DNA from: Gracilaria vermiculophylla
Taxonomy: Eukaryota > Rhodophyta > Florideophyceae > Gracilariales > Gracilariaceae
NCBI GenBank assembly: GCA_019155205.2
Contig: JAHNZQ020003149.1
Coordinates: 1,449,681-1,513,680 of the forward strand
Length of the DNA stretch: 64,000 nt
Direction: 5' to 3'
A program made the position numbers and the translations under genes. Numbering within the stretch: position 1 is the first letter of the stretch; the number at the start of each line of letters is the position of its first letter. Below the pieces are notes generated by a model, which was not told where the DNA came from, searched no databases, and worked only from the letters and a program-made list of their open reading frames with translations. Below are positions 31,474-40,110 of this stretch, one piece after another.

Positions 31474-32760
31474 ATGACTTCTTGCTCCAAGGAACAGTTG
31501 TCGGCGCTAGAGAAGCTGAGGTCCAGTCTTAGCTCACCCCACCCCCGCCCAGTCTTTATACATGGCCCTGCAGCGGCAGCAAATTTTCAAACCATCAATG
31601 ACACACTACCTGCCAACTATCGCGTCCAACACATTGACTGCGTCTTAAACCACACTGATCGCCATTTGTACTCCGCAATTTTGGGCGAACGCATTCCTGC
31701 TGATCCCTCCACTCTTGTCTCTCGTCTTAACAACGGGACAGAGGATTGCGTTGCATATGTATTTTCTCGCGCAGAGAGACTCATTTCTTGCTCGTTTTCC
31801 TCTGCAGCTGTTCATACGATCATTTCACTGCCGTCGTTGACAACAAATGCTAAGGTGAGAGTCATTCTTGTAAGCCGTCTATCATGGGATGCTTTTCGCT
31901 TCCATTTGAATCATTCAAGTCTCATGCCGCTTGAAATATTCGTACCGCCGTGCACAGAAGAGGAAGCAGTAGAAAGCCTTTGCAATCAAATGGATTATCA
32001 GAAAACGACGGACCCGAAGGTTGCGAAAAGACTTTATCCTGGCTATGCTAAATCTGTCGTAAGCGTTATGTACAAAACGACAACCGACCTTCAAGAGCTT
32101 TCGGTTGTATGCAACAAACTATTTCCTGACTACACGAAGGCCGTGCAGGAAAAGAACCCCACTGCAGCCTTTAATCAAATCCAAAATCGTTTAGCAACTG
32201 CACTACAGTCTTTGTATCGACGCCGATTAACTGCAGAAGACTTGAAGCCAAGTGGAACAACAGTTAGCGAGGCAACAGGTAAAGCACACGAAGACCCACA
32301 CAAACTCGCGCAGGACGAAGGGTACGAATCGTCACTCTCAACGGCAGCTCGGACTGTTCTTGTCGCGGCTTTTCTCGCTTCGCGAAATCCGCCGCAGCAC
32401 GATGTTCGATTCTTTTCCTCCACCAGGACCGGCCGGCGGAAGTCTTCGAAGACAAAGAGGCAGGAGCAGCAAGATAGAACATTTGTGCTAGAACGGTTAC
32501 TAGCAATCTTTGCATCTATTGCCCCAGAATCCCTCATTCGGGAGCGAGGGGTTGATGCAAATGAAAGTGTTTCAGCTTTTGTTTCCACGAGCTTGTTCGT
32601 GCAAATTTCTACTCTCGTCGCCCTGGGTTTGTTGTCGAATGAGGCGGGGGCGGATCCATTGTCGGAACCGAAATATAGGTGTAACATTACGAGGGATACT
32701 GCATTTAAAATCGCAGATTCTCTGAAGATCGGTCTTGACCAGTACTTATTTGTGGAATGA
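31474..32760 (+). CDS. ORC5: Origin recognition complex subunit 5
   Basis: 428 aa, single exon. The ORC5 C-terminal domain is clear: AARTVLVAAFLASRNPPQHD followed by VRFFS, then FVLERLLAIFASI (the FxLDRLLAIF motif) and a winged-helix-like end with LVALGLL. The N-terminal AAA+ half retains sensor-type features (EDCVAYVFSRAERL). Where ORC5 proteins usually carry a Walker A P-loop, this one reads GPAAAANFQT (31-40), lacking the GKT. ORC5 is part of the six-subunit origin-licensing complex in the nucleus, and some ORC5 proteins bind ATP structurally. A short acidic/Ser spacer (about 260-285) separates the halves. Confidence 0.88.
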   Translation: MTSCSKEQLSALEKLRSSLSSPHPRPVFIHGPAAAANFQTINDTLPANYRVQHIDCVLNHTDRHLYSAILGERIPADPSTLVSRLNNGTEDCVAYVFSRAERLISCSFSSAAVHTIISLPSLTTNAKVRVILVSRLSWDAFRFHLNHSSLMPLEIFVPPCTEEEAVESLCNQMDYQKTTDPKVAKRLYPGYAKSVVSVMYKTTTDLQELSVVCNKLFPDYTKAVQEKNPTAAFNQIQNRLATALQSLYRRRLTAEDLKPSGTTVSEATGKAHEDPHKLAQDEGYESSLSTAARTVLVAAFLASRNPPQHDVRFFSSTRTGRRKSSKTKRQEQQDRTFVLERLLAIFASIAPESLIRERGVDANESVSAFVSTSLFVQISTLVALGLLSNEAGADPLSEPKYRCNITRDTAFKIADSLKIGLDQYLFVE

Positions 32761-32933
32761 TAAACGTGCCGTGTTCATGGCATTTGCACATTCTCATGGG
32801 CCGTACCGGCTGCTTCTCTCAGTACTTATCCTCGGTTTGTCGTCCAATCGGTTGCTGGCTTCCTCTGGTAATACCCTAAAAACAACTCATATCGGCCTCG
32901 ATCAAGGGCGCATGATGCAGGACTTTGGGGTGA

Positions 32934-33845
32934 TCACGCAGTTCGAAGTTGGGCATTTACGTATTGGATATACTCATCCAATATCTCTTGGGTGGAATTT
33001 CCCTGAGGAGGATGCATTCTTGCAAGGTTGAGATAGGAACGCCTTATATTTCTCAGTTGAGTAATCTTCGGTTTTCGCTCCAATCGAATAGACTTTGAGG
33101 CTCCATTTACTTGGATTTGGTCCCCAATACCCTTCCCGGCCTGAATCTGTCGGATGAGCATTGTTTCGGTTTCGCGCGAGATTCTATCCAAGACACCCAA
33201 CGTATCCGCTCCCTGCTTTTGAGGTTGTTTTGTTGCCATTGTGGGAACCAAAGTCTGGCTTTTACTCGTCATAGAATGGCTCACGCTTGCCAATTTTGCT
33301 TTCCAGTCGTCGTGAGCAATGTTGATTTTATGCAATGGGCTGTCCCAACGGTTGGTTTCGCACGGCTCTTCGAAGCGTTGAATGATTGCCCTCACCAAAC
33401 GGTCTCCGTACGAGTCCTCTCCCCGTGCTGCCCTGCGCGCATCTCGCGCAAGGCATTCTTGGAGCGTTGACTCACAGTAGACGACACAGTATCGCATGCC
33501 GTTTGTCTTTGCCGTGCAATACATCTCGTAACGAAAACCTTTGATGTAGTTGAGGCTGTCACATATAACCACATTAGAAGCGTTGAGAGCGCGATCAGTG
33601 GCGGCTCGCACGCGAGCTCGGGTTTTGTTCTCTGTTGCAGAGCTGTTGTAGAGTGCTTGGCGACAGTTGTGGGCTGCGTGGCGATGGCCTTGTTCACTTT
33701 GGTCGCTGTTTTCCGCGCTGGATGAGTCGGTGCCATCGCGAACGATGTGAACTTGCTTGCGCTCTGCTGCTAGCATGCTGGCGAGAGAGTCGGCAAGCGT
33801 GGACTTGCCGCTCGCTGGGAAACCGCAGAGGAGAATTAGTGCCAT
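32934..33845 (-). CDS. KTI12: KTI12/DRL1 Elongator-associated ATPase
   Basis: 303 aa. The P-loop GFPASGKST lies at residues 8-16, right at the start, which is why I chose this internal ATG (the frame is open 34 codons upstream). The family signature is DSLNYIKGFRYEMYCTAKT, then MRYCVVYC. The C-terminal tRNA-binding-like half contains LRNIRRSYLNLARMHPP, close to the RR-x3-LN region of KTI12. KTI12 binds Elongator and tRNA and is needed for mcm5/ncm5 modification of wobble uridine. The gene is convergent with ORC5, with a 173-nt gap. Confidence 0.9.
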   Translation of the reverse strand: MALILLCGFPASGKSTLADSLASMLAAERKQVHIVRDGTDSSSAENSDQSEQGHRHAAHNCRQALYNSSATENKTRARVRAATDRALNASNVVICDSLNYIKGFRYEMYCTAKTNGMRYCVVYCESTLQECLARDARRAARGEDSYGDRLVRAIIQRFEEPCETNRWDSPLHKINIAHDDWKAKLASVSHSMTSKSQTLVPTMATKQPQKQGADTLGVLDRISRETETMLIRQIQAGKGIGDQIQVNGASKSIRLERKPKITQLRNIRRSYLNLARMHPPQGNSTQEILDEYIQYVNAQLRTA

Positions 33846-34530
33846 TGACGAGAGGTATGAGCGAAAGCAGGCACGCTTGCTCTTTGGCTGTGCTCGGCCG
33901 CGAAGATGTGCACCGATAGTGGGCTGCGATGGAAGAGTTGACAACAACTATCATAACGGAGCGGTCAGAGCATGTGCGCAAAAAATGGACGTGCCAAATG
34001 GAATGCCGTCAAGTGTGCAGCTCACAAAGGCGTGAAGAGAAGGACACGTGTGGGTGGCAAGAGGAGTCACACCGTTGCTTGTGTGCCTCTGCGTTTGCCA
34101 GCGCACTTGGGACGCAGGTGCTTGTTGCGTCGCGGACGAGGAAAAAGATTAGTATTGAACCCGTGGAGAAGGCGACGCTTTGCCCGAGTTGCAGCACCGT
34201 TGCGGCAAACCCTCTCGCCGAAACAAATGGTGAACAGAGGAAAAGTTTTTGTGGAGCAATACTCGGCAAGTCTTTGACTTTCCTGCGTACACCGTTCCGT
34301 GTTCATGTTCCCACAAAACGAGAAGAGAACAACAGCACAAGAGTTGAAGACAGAGTCTGTTGTTTCAAGCTGAGAATTAGCTTCGTTGCATAGAGCATAT
34401 TCGTTCTCACGCTTGCGGCCCTTCCTCGTGGCGTTCACCATTGCAGCGTCGTCCTTGTCACGCACCACGATATCGAACTGCCCTCATTTACAGCACTGCT
34501 TGCTGTCTGTGCCACACATTACAATCGGAA
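33846..34530. other. Divergent region with an unassigned basic ORF
   Basis: A minus-strand frame (34067-34468, 133 codons) ends in a strongly basic segment (RAKRRLLHGFNTNLFPRPRR, then NKHLRPKCAGKRRGTQ). This could be a small ribosomal-type protein, but its first half reads like non-coding sequence. A plus-strand frame (33972-34277) overlaps it and is also basic. I cannot decide between them and do not call a gene. Confidence 0.25.
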
Positions 34531-35253
34531 ATGACCGAGCCTGCGTCGTCTGATGTGTCAAAGTGGGGAACGAGTTTAAAAGGCTCTAACACTCGGTAAG
34601 TTTACCATGTACAACGACCTGTACAGCAGCCCTTTTTCCTTTCCTAACGCCCTTACCGTTGAGCGATCGTTCGTTCTGCGTCGTTCACATGATGCAAATC
34701 TGTGCGCAGAATTTACAAGGAGCTCGAAGAAATCAGCAGGGAGCCACCTGTATATTGTTCGGCAGGGCCAGAAGCCGACAACATCTACGCATGGGTCGCA
34801 ACGATCGAAGGCCCCGAAGGATCTCCGTATGAGTCTGGTAAGTGCTTGACACGAATAAGATGAACTTGACGATAGGAGGGTGCATCGTTTTCATCGCACG
34901 AGGCGCTTGCACCAGTGCATATCGCAATGCTCTAACCATTACTTTCAGGCGTGTTCTTCCTGTCCATTGACTTTCCGGAGGATTACCCGTTCTCACCGCC
35001 GCAAATTACTTTCCGCACGCGTATATACCATTGTAACATAAACTCGTCAGGAAAAGTGTGCTTCTTGGACTCTTTAAACTCTGTGTGGAGCCCAGCATAT
35101 ACGGTGGCGCATCTGCTAGGCGCTATCACCGGTCTGCTCATAGAACCCAATCCACACAACCCACTGGTAGGGTCTATTGCTGTTCAGTACTTGACAGATC
35201 GCGCAGCACATGACGAAACAGCTCGGGACTGGACTGAGAGATTCGCCGCATAG
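34531..35253 (+). CDS. Ubiquitin-conjugating enzyme E2, UBE2E-type
   Basis: Three exons (34531-34595, 34710-34837, 34949-35253), all GT-AG and in phase, 165 aa. The UBC fold is complete: [33 protein letters not shown], then [20 protein letters not shown] followed by the catalytic Cys at 102, [12 protein letters not shown] and the final helix [17 protein letters not shown]. The HCN in place of HPN before the active site, and the tail, match the UBE2E group by eye. The N-terminal extension is short (about 20 residues). One residue appears inserted directly after the catalytic Cys (CFLD instead of CLD). Confidence 0.9.
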
Positions 35254-35335
35254 CACGCAGATAGACGATGCGTTGCTACCCAAGCAGCTGGCAACCCACA
35301 AAGATGCATAAACGGCTACAAGAAAAGGCTCGTTT

Positions 35336-35746
35336 TCACACACGCGACTTCACGCCCGGTATCTCCCGCGGCATGCGCAGCAGGCCCTCGATTCCTTCGT
35401 ACTTTTTCTGTCTCTTTCGCTCCGCCGTTCTCTTCCGGTAGTCCTCGATGAGCTGCGGCATCTGCGCCATGCAGCGCGCGATTTCCTCCTGTTTCTGCCG
35501 GTACCGCAGCTCCCGCAGGTGCCCCTTGAACGGAACTTTTTTCTCGACCATCTTGTGAGGGATGTCCCACTTCCACTCGCGGCCGGCCTTCAGCGTCTGC
35601 TTTCTGAGGCGCGCAATCGCACGCGCGGACATCTTGGGCATGTGCCACCTGCCGTTCACCTTCTGCGGCTTCATCACGGCCGGGCGGGCCGCCCGGGCGG
35701 CCTCGACCTCCGCCAAGTTCTTGATGATGATATTTCTGGGTCGCAT
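35336..35746 (-). CDS. Probable mitochondrial ribosomal protein mL59-like
   Basis: 136 aa, highly basic. It has an NGRWHMPKMSARAIARLRKQ...AGREW block and VPFKGHLRELRYRQKQEEIA...MPQLIEDYRKR. The order 'W-x-P-K-x-S-x-R', 'KGH', then a long basic helix resembles fungal mL59 (MRPL25) of the large mitoribosomal subunit. I recall the pattern but could not align it, so the family assignment is tentative. The start is the first ATG that gives a compact protein; upstream codons are low-complexity Arg/Ala. Its ATG lies 228 nt from the divergent PurM start. Confidence 0.5.
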   Translation of the reverse strand: MRPRNIIIKNLAEVEAARAARPAVMKPQKVNGRWHMPKMSARAIARLRKQTLKAGREWKWDIPHKMVEKKVPFKGHLRELRYRQKQEEIARCMAQMPQLIEDYRKRTAERKRQKKYEGIEGLLRMPREIPGVKSRV

Positions 35747-35973
35747 TGCCGGGCGAAGCTGAGGCGCGAGCACGGGCGGGCGGCGGCGATCGCGCGCGCA
35801 TCCGGCGCAGCATCGCGCACCACCTCCGTTTTCAGCAATTTTTCCGCCTTGCGCGTGCGCAACAGGAGCGCCCCGCAGCCGCGCTGCGCCCAACGGCGCC
35901 GCCTCCTCTCGGAGGAAGACGCTCGCGCGCAGCCGATCTCGCAGCCGCGCTCGCCACCGGCCGCAGCGGTGCG

Positions 35974-37281
35974 ATGTTCGCCGCGTTCGCCAAGCGCCCC
36001 CCGCGACGCGCGCGCGACTGCGCGCGCGACCACGCGACCACGGCGAGCGGCAGCGCCTTCGTCTCGCACCCGCTGCTCTCGGCGCGCGGCCGTCGCGGCG
36101 CGCTTCCGCAACGCGCGCGCGCGGCCGGCCGCCCCTCAAGCCGCGCGCGCGCGCGGCCGGCCATGTCGGCGAACGACCCGCTGACGTACGCGGCGGCCGG
36201 CGTGGACATGGACTCCGAGTCGGCCAGCATCAAGGCGCTGCTCGGCGCGCTGGGCCCCGTCGCGCAGCGCGCGCGCGGGCGGCGCGGCGCGGCGGTGGCG
36301 CACGCGGGCGGCTTCTCGGGGCTGATCGAGTTTGGCGACAGCCTGCTGGCGCTGTGCACGGACGGCGTGGGCAGCAAGCTGCTGCTGGCCGGCGAGATGG
36401 GCGCGTACGACACGGTGGGCATCGACTGCATGGCGATGAACGTGAACGACCTGCTGTGCGTCGGCGCGGAGCCGCTGGCGTTCGTGGACTACATCGCGGC
36501 GCCGCGGCCGAGCGCGGCGGCGTGGGCGGCGCTGGGGCGCGGGCTGGGCGAGGCGTGCCGGCGCGCGCGCGTGAGCCTGTGCGGCGGGGAGACGGCCAGC
36601 CTGCCGGACATGGTGCGCGAGATCGACGTGAGCGGCACGGCGCTGGGCTGGGTGCCCAAGGGCGCGCAGCTGGAGGGCAGGGTGCGGCGCGGCGACGTGG
36701 TGATCGGCCTTCCGTCGTCGGGCATGCACTCCAACGGCTTCTCGCTGGTGCGCAAGATCGTGGCGCAGGGCGGGGCGTCGCTGGCGGACGCGGCGCCGTT
36801 CGACGCGGGGGCGCGCGCAGACGGGCTGTGGCGGCGGCACGAGGGCGCGGTGACGCTGGGCGAGGTGCTGCTGAACCCGACGAAGATCTACGTGGACCCG
36901 GTGTGGGACCTGCTGGACGCGTGCCGGCGCGGGGCCGGGCCGTGCGCGTATGACGACATTCACGGCATTGCGCACATCACGGGCGGGGGCTTGAGCAACC
37001 TGCTGCGGCTGGGGGCGGACTTGGGGTTTGTGATCGACAACGCGCTGCCGGTGCTGCCGGAGTTTGCGTGGCTGCAGCAACTCGGGGGGATCTCGGACTT
37101 TGAGATGTGGCGCACGTTCAACATGGGGATGGGGATGGCGGTGGTGGTGTGTAAGGAATCGGGCGAGGCGGTGTCGCGGTGGGTGGCGGAGCGGCTGCCG
37201 GGGTCGAGGGCGGTGGGGTTTGTGGACGGGGAGCGGCGGGTGGTGGAGGGCGCGCGCGGGGTTGTGTTTGACAGGTACTAG
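35974..37281 (+). CDS. PURM: Phosphoribosylformylglycinamidine cyclo-ligase (AIR synthetase), organelle-targeted
   Basis: 435 aa. The first 63 residues are Arg/Ala/Ser-rich without acidic residues, typical of a plastid or mitochondrial transit peptide. The mature enzyme begins at about Met64 (MSANDPLTYAAAGVDMDSES). PurM motifs are TDGVGSKLLLA, GIDCMAMNVNDLLCVGAEPL, GGETASLPDMV, GLPSSGMHSNGFSLVRKI, DDIHGIAHITGGGLSNLLR and FNMGMGMAVVV. The enzyme closes FGAM to AIR with ATP, step 5 of purine synthesis. It is a stand-alone enzyme, not fused to GARS/GART as in animals, and stops 23 nt before the convergent DHFR stop. Confidence 0.95.
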   Translation: MFAAFAKRPPRRARDCARDHATTASGSAFVSHPLLSARGRRGALPQRARAAGRPSSRARARPAMSANDPLTYAAAGVDMDSESASIKALLGALGPVAQRARGRRGAAVAHAGGFSGLIEFGDSLLALCTDGVGSKLLLAGEMGAYDTVGIDCMAMNVNDLLCVGAEPLAFVDYIAAPRPSAAAWAALGRGLGEACRRARVSLCGGETASLPDMVREIDVSGTALGWVPKGAQLEGRVRRGDVVIGLPSSGMHSNGFSLVRKIVAQGGASLADAAPFDAGARADGLWRRHEGAVTLGEVLLNPTKIYVDPVWDLLDACRRGAGPCAYDDIHGIAHITGGGLSNLLRLGADLGFVIDNALPVLPEFAWLQQLGGISDFEMWRTFNMGMGMAVVVCKESGEAVSRWVAERLPGSRAVGFVDGERRVVEGARGVVFDRY

Positions 37282-37304
37282 GCGAGAAGGGGTGGCGGGG
37301 TCAG

Positions 37305-37901
37305 TCACGTGGGCTGGCGCTTTCTGTAGGTGACGAAGGAGTAGGTGAAGCCGTGCTCGTGGACGGGGAGGGCGGAGGCCCAGTGCTTGGGGCAGTCGTG
37401 CGGGTGGACGCGGTACCATTGGTGGGGCGGCAGCGGGGGGAAGAAGGTGTCGCCGTGCATGTGGGCGTCGATCTCGGTGGCAAAGACCCACTGGCAGCCG
37501 TGGCGCAGGGCGAGGCGGTACACGCACTCGCCGCCCACGACGAAGACGTGGCGCGGGGCGGAGGGGACGGGGACGGAGTGGGCGGCATTGGTGTATCCGG
37601 CGGCGCCGAAGGCGGCGTCGGCCAGCAGCATGGCCTCCTGCCAGTCGGCGGCGTGCAGGACGCCGTGCGGCGGGACCCAGGAGGGGTCGGCGGACAGCAC
37701 GATGTTGCGGCGGTGCGGCAGCGGCTGCGCGTTGATGGCGTCGGAGAGGAAGGTTTTGCGGCCCATGATGACGGGGTGGTGGCGGGTGAGGTGGGCGAAG
37801 CGGCGCATGTCGGCGTGCAGGCGCGGCCACGGCAGCGCGCTTCCGCTGCCGATGACGCGGTTGGCGCGGCAGTACGCCACGACGGCCGACACGATGGACA
37901 T
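37305..37901 (-). CDS. DHFR: Dihydrofolate reductase, stand-alone
   Basis: 198 aa. MSIVSAVVAYCRANRVIGSG begins the first strand. Then ALPWPRLHADMRRFAHLT carries the conserved W-P...D-x-x-x-F folate-pocket residues, with Asp as the active-site acid. VIMGRKTFLSDA is the NADPH-binding MGRxT motif, and VFVVGGECVYRLAL the GG-x-x-x-Y motif. DHFR regenerates tetrahydrofolate for thymidylate and purine synthesis. No thymidylate synthase domain follows, although most plants, green algae and many protists have a DHFR-TS fusion. The frame opens 35 codons upstream in basic low-complexity sequence that could act as a leader. Confidence 0.93.
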   Translation of the reverse strand: MSIVSAVVAYCRANRVIGSGSALPWPRLHADMRRFAHLTRHHPVIMGRKTFLSDAINAQPLPHRRNIVLSADPSWVPPHGVLHAADWQEAMLLADAAFGAAGYTNAAHSVPVPSAPRHVFVVGGECVYRLALRHGCQWVFATEIDAHMHGDTFFPPLPPHQWYRVHPHDCPKHWASALPVHEHGFTYSFVTYRKRQPT

Positions 37902-38041
37902 GGACGGCGGCGGGGTGGACGGGCGCGGGCGCGCGGCGCGCGGCGCGCGGCGCGTGGCGCGCCTACGGTGCGGGGCGCAGTTTTTGCGGAAAAGTTTGAG
38001 CGCCAAAAGCAGATGGCTGCGCGCCTTGCGTTAGCGCGCAC

Positions 38042-38118
38042 GCGGCGCCTTTTTTTTTTTTGAGGGCGCGCGGCGTGGCGCATGTGGCGCGGGCACCAGG
38101 GCGCGGGGCGCGGGCACC
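38042..38118. other. T-run and GC-rich leader before DHHC-like gene
   Basis: A 12-nt T-run (about 38050-38061) in otherwise very GC-rich DNA within the 217-nt divergent DHFR/DHHC-like promoter; a possible nucleosome-free promoter element. Confidence 0.3.
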
Positions 38119-38910
38119 ATGGCGCGGGACGCGGGCGCCATGGGGCGGGGCGCGGGCGCGGAGGCGGAGCGGCGGCGGCGGCGGCACAGCGCGGGGCTGC
38201 TGCTGCTGATCTGCGCGCTGTACGCGCACGCGCTGTGGCGCGTGCTGCCGGCGCACGCGGCGCTGCAGCCCGCGGCGCTGGCGCTGTTCGCGTACGCGCT
38301 GCACCAGCGGCGGCGGCTGTACGCGCCGCCGCCGCGGCGGCCGCGGCGGCCGGCGGCGGCGGCGGCGGCGCGGTGGCGCGCGTGCGCGCGGTGCGGGCGC
38401 GCGGCGGCGCGGCCGGCGCACCACTGCGGGGTGCTGGCGCTGTGCGTGGGGGCGCACAACCGCGCGGCGCTGGCGCGGCTGCTGGCGGCAGCGGCGGGCG
38501 GCTGCGCGGCGCAGGCGGCGCTGCTGGCGCCGCGCTCGCGCGCGCTGGCGCTGGCGCTGCTGCGCCGCCGCCAGCGCGCCTCCGTGCGCGCCGTGGCCGC
38601 GCTGCACACCAACTACGCGCTCGCGTGCGGCGCGCTGCTCGCCGCCGCGCTCGCCGCGCACCACGTGCGCGTGGCGCGCGCGCACTACGCGCCGCGCGTG
38701 CGGCGCGTGGGCGGCGTGGACGGCGTGGACGGCGTGGACGGCGTGGACGGCGTGGACGGCGTGGACGGCGTGGACGGCGTGGCGCGCGTGGCCGACGTGG
38801 CGCGCGTGGCGCGCGTGGGCGGCGTGGACGAGGTGGCGCGCGAGGACGAAGCGGGCGGCGTGGCGCGCGCGGCGAGCGCGCGCGAGCGCCGCGAGCAACG
38901 GGCGCCATGA
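38119..38910 (+). CDS. DHHC-topology membrane protein with degenerate zinc finger
   Basis: 263 aa. Two hydrophobic segments (about 26-44 and 46-62), a Cys/His-rich loop (86-116), and two more hydrophobic segments (about 117-137 and 163-184) reproduce the TM2-loop-TM2 layout of DHHC palmitoyltransferases. The loop reads RACARCGRAAARPAHHC and then LALCVGAHN. It keeps the CxxC, the RPxxHHC, and the CVGxxN that follow and precede the catalytic motif in DHHC proteins, but the DHHC tetrad itself and about 15 residues around it are absent. The C-terminus is a (Gly-Val-Asp)n repeat (about 198-221) and a charged tail. It could be a catalytically dead relative or a convergent coincidence; very high Ala content limits certainty. 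Confidence 0.5.
   Translation: MARDAGAMGRGAGAEAERRRRRHSAGLLLLICALYAHALWRVLPAHAALQPAALALFAYALHQRRRLYAPPPRRPRRPAAAAAARWRACARCGRAAARPAHHCGVLALCVGAHNRAALARLLAAAAGGCAAQAALLAPRSRALALALLRRRQRASVRAVAALHTNYALACGALLAAALAAHHVRVARAHYAPRVRRVGGVDGVDGVDGVDGVDGVDGVDGVARVADVARVARVGGVDEVAREDEAGGVARAASARERREQRAP
38709..38781 (+). repeat. Minisatellite ggcgtggac, about eight units
   Basis: Near-perfect 9-nt tandem repeat inside the DHHC-like coding region, coding (Gly-Val-Asp)n. The repeat is in frame, so copy-number change would preserve the protein. Confidence 0.95.
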
Positions 38911-39237
38911 GGCGGCGCGCGTGGCGCGCCGTTGGTTGCTGCTGCCGCGCAGGACGCGGCAGCAACGCGCAGCGCTGCTTTTGTGCGAGTTTTTAATTCG
39001 GGGGGCCGAACAGATTGCGGGGGGGCGCGCGCGCGCGCGCGCGCGCGCGCACACGGCGCCGCCGACAGCACGGCGGCGAGGCGCGGCGCGCGGCGCGCGC
39101 GTGTGCGGCGCGCGCGGCTGCGGGCGGCGCGCGCGCCTCGCGCCGGCAGCGCGCGGCGGCAGCCGCGCGCGAGCAGCGCGCCTGCGCGTGGAGCGCATCT
39201 TGTGCAGCGGCTGCCGCCGCGGGGCGCGGCGCGCGCG
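38911..39237. other. GC-rich convergent region with (GC)n tract
   Basis: Extremely GC-rich; contains a gcgcgc dinucleotide run at about 39028-39050, a Z-DNA-prone sequence. No gene. Confidence 0.5.
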
Positions 39238-40052
39238 CTAGAAGCCCTTGCGGATGGAGTCCATCTTGTACAGCAGCAGCTGCTTGGGCACGTCGCCCAC
39301 CGTCACGTCCGAGATGACGCGCATCGCCTTGGAGAACTGCCGCGCCCGCGCGTCGCACGCACGCACGCAGAAAAAAACACATTCGTTTGTGCGCAACGTC
39401 AGCCACCGCCAAGCGCGCGTCGTCGTCGCTTCCCGCGCCGCAAAACTTACGTGGAACGGCTGCTTGCGCAGGTTGAGCGTGCCGTCGCGGTCGTTGCTGT
39501 TGCTCACCGTCGGGTTGTTGGTGATCATCAGCAGCTTGGGCCGCACGCTGCGCAGCGCCGTGAAGAACGACCACGTGCTGCGCACGCCCCACTGCTGCGG
39601 CCCGCCCCAGCTGAACACCATGTCCACCTTGGGCAGCCCGTGCGCCGCGTCCGGCCGCATCCACAGAAACTCGGGGCTGCCCGCGTCGCCAAAGTGCTGC
39701 TTCAGCTGCTGCACGCGCGCGCTGTCCTCGTCCACGCAGTAGTACTTGAACTCGCCCAGCTCAAAGTCGATGCGCTCCAGCAGGTGCGGGAACCACTGCA
39801 GCGAGTTGCCGCACGGCATGTCCACCACCGACCGCACCTTGTGCGCCTTGATGATCTTGAAGATCATGTAGCGGATGTGCGTCACGTTCACCCCGTCCAC
39901 CACCCCGTCCACCGCCGCCGCCCCGTCCACCGCCGCCGCCCCGTCCACCGCGTCCGTCGCCGTGCGGATCGTCTTGGACATGCTCTCCTTGGCCGTCGCC
40001 ACCTTGTGCTCGTCGCCGGCCTCGGCCTCGCCGTCGCCCTCATCGTCGTCCG

Positions 40053-40110
<58 letters not shown>

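Noticed and set aside
34067..34468. Basic minus-strand ORF as a small ribosomal protein
   Set aside because: The C-terminal basic region is suggestive but fits no ribosomal family on inspection, and a plus-strand basic ORF overlaps it.
36136..37830. 564-codon minus-strand ORF opposite PurM
   Set aside because: It is a low-complexity Arg/His/Ala shadow created by GC-only third positions of the PurM and DHFR genes.
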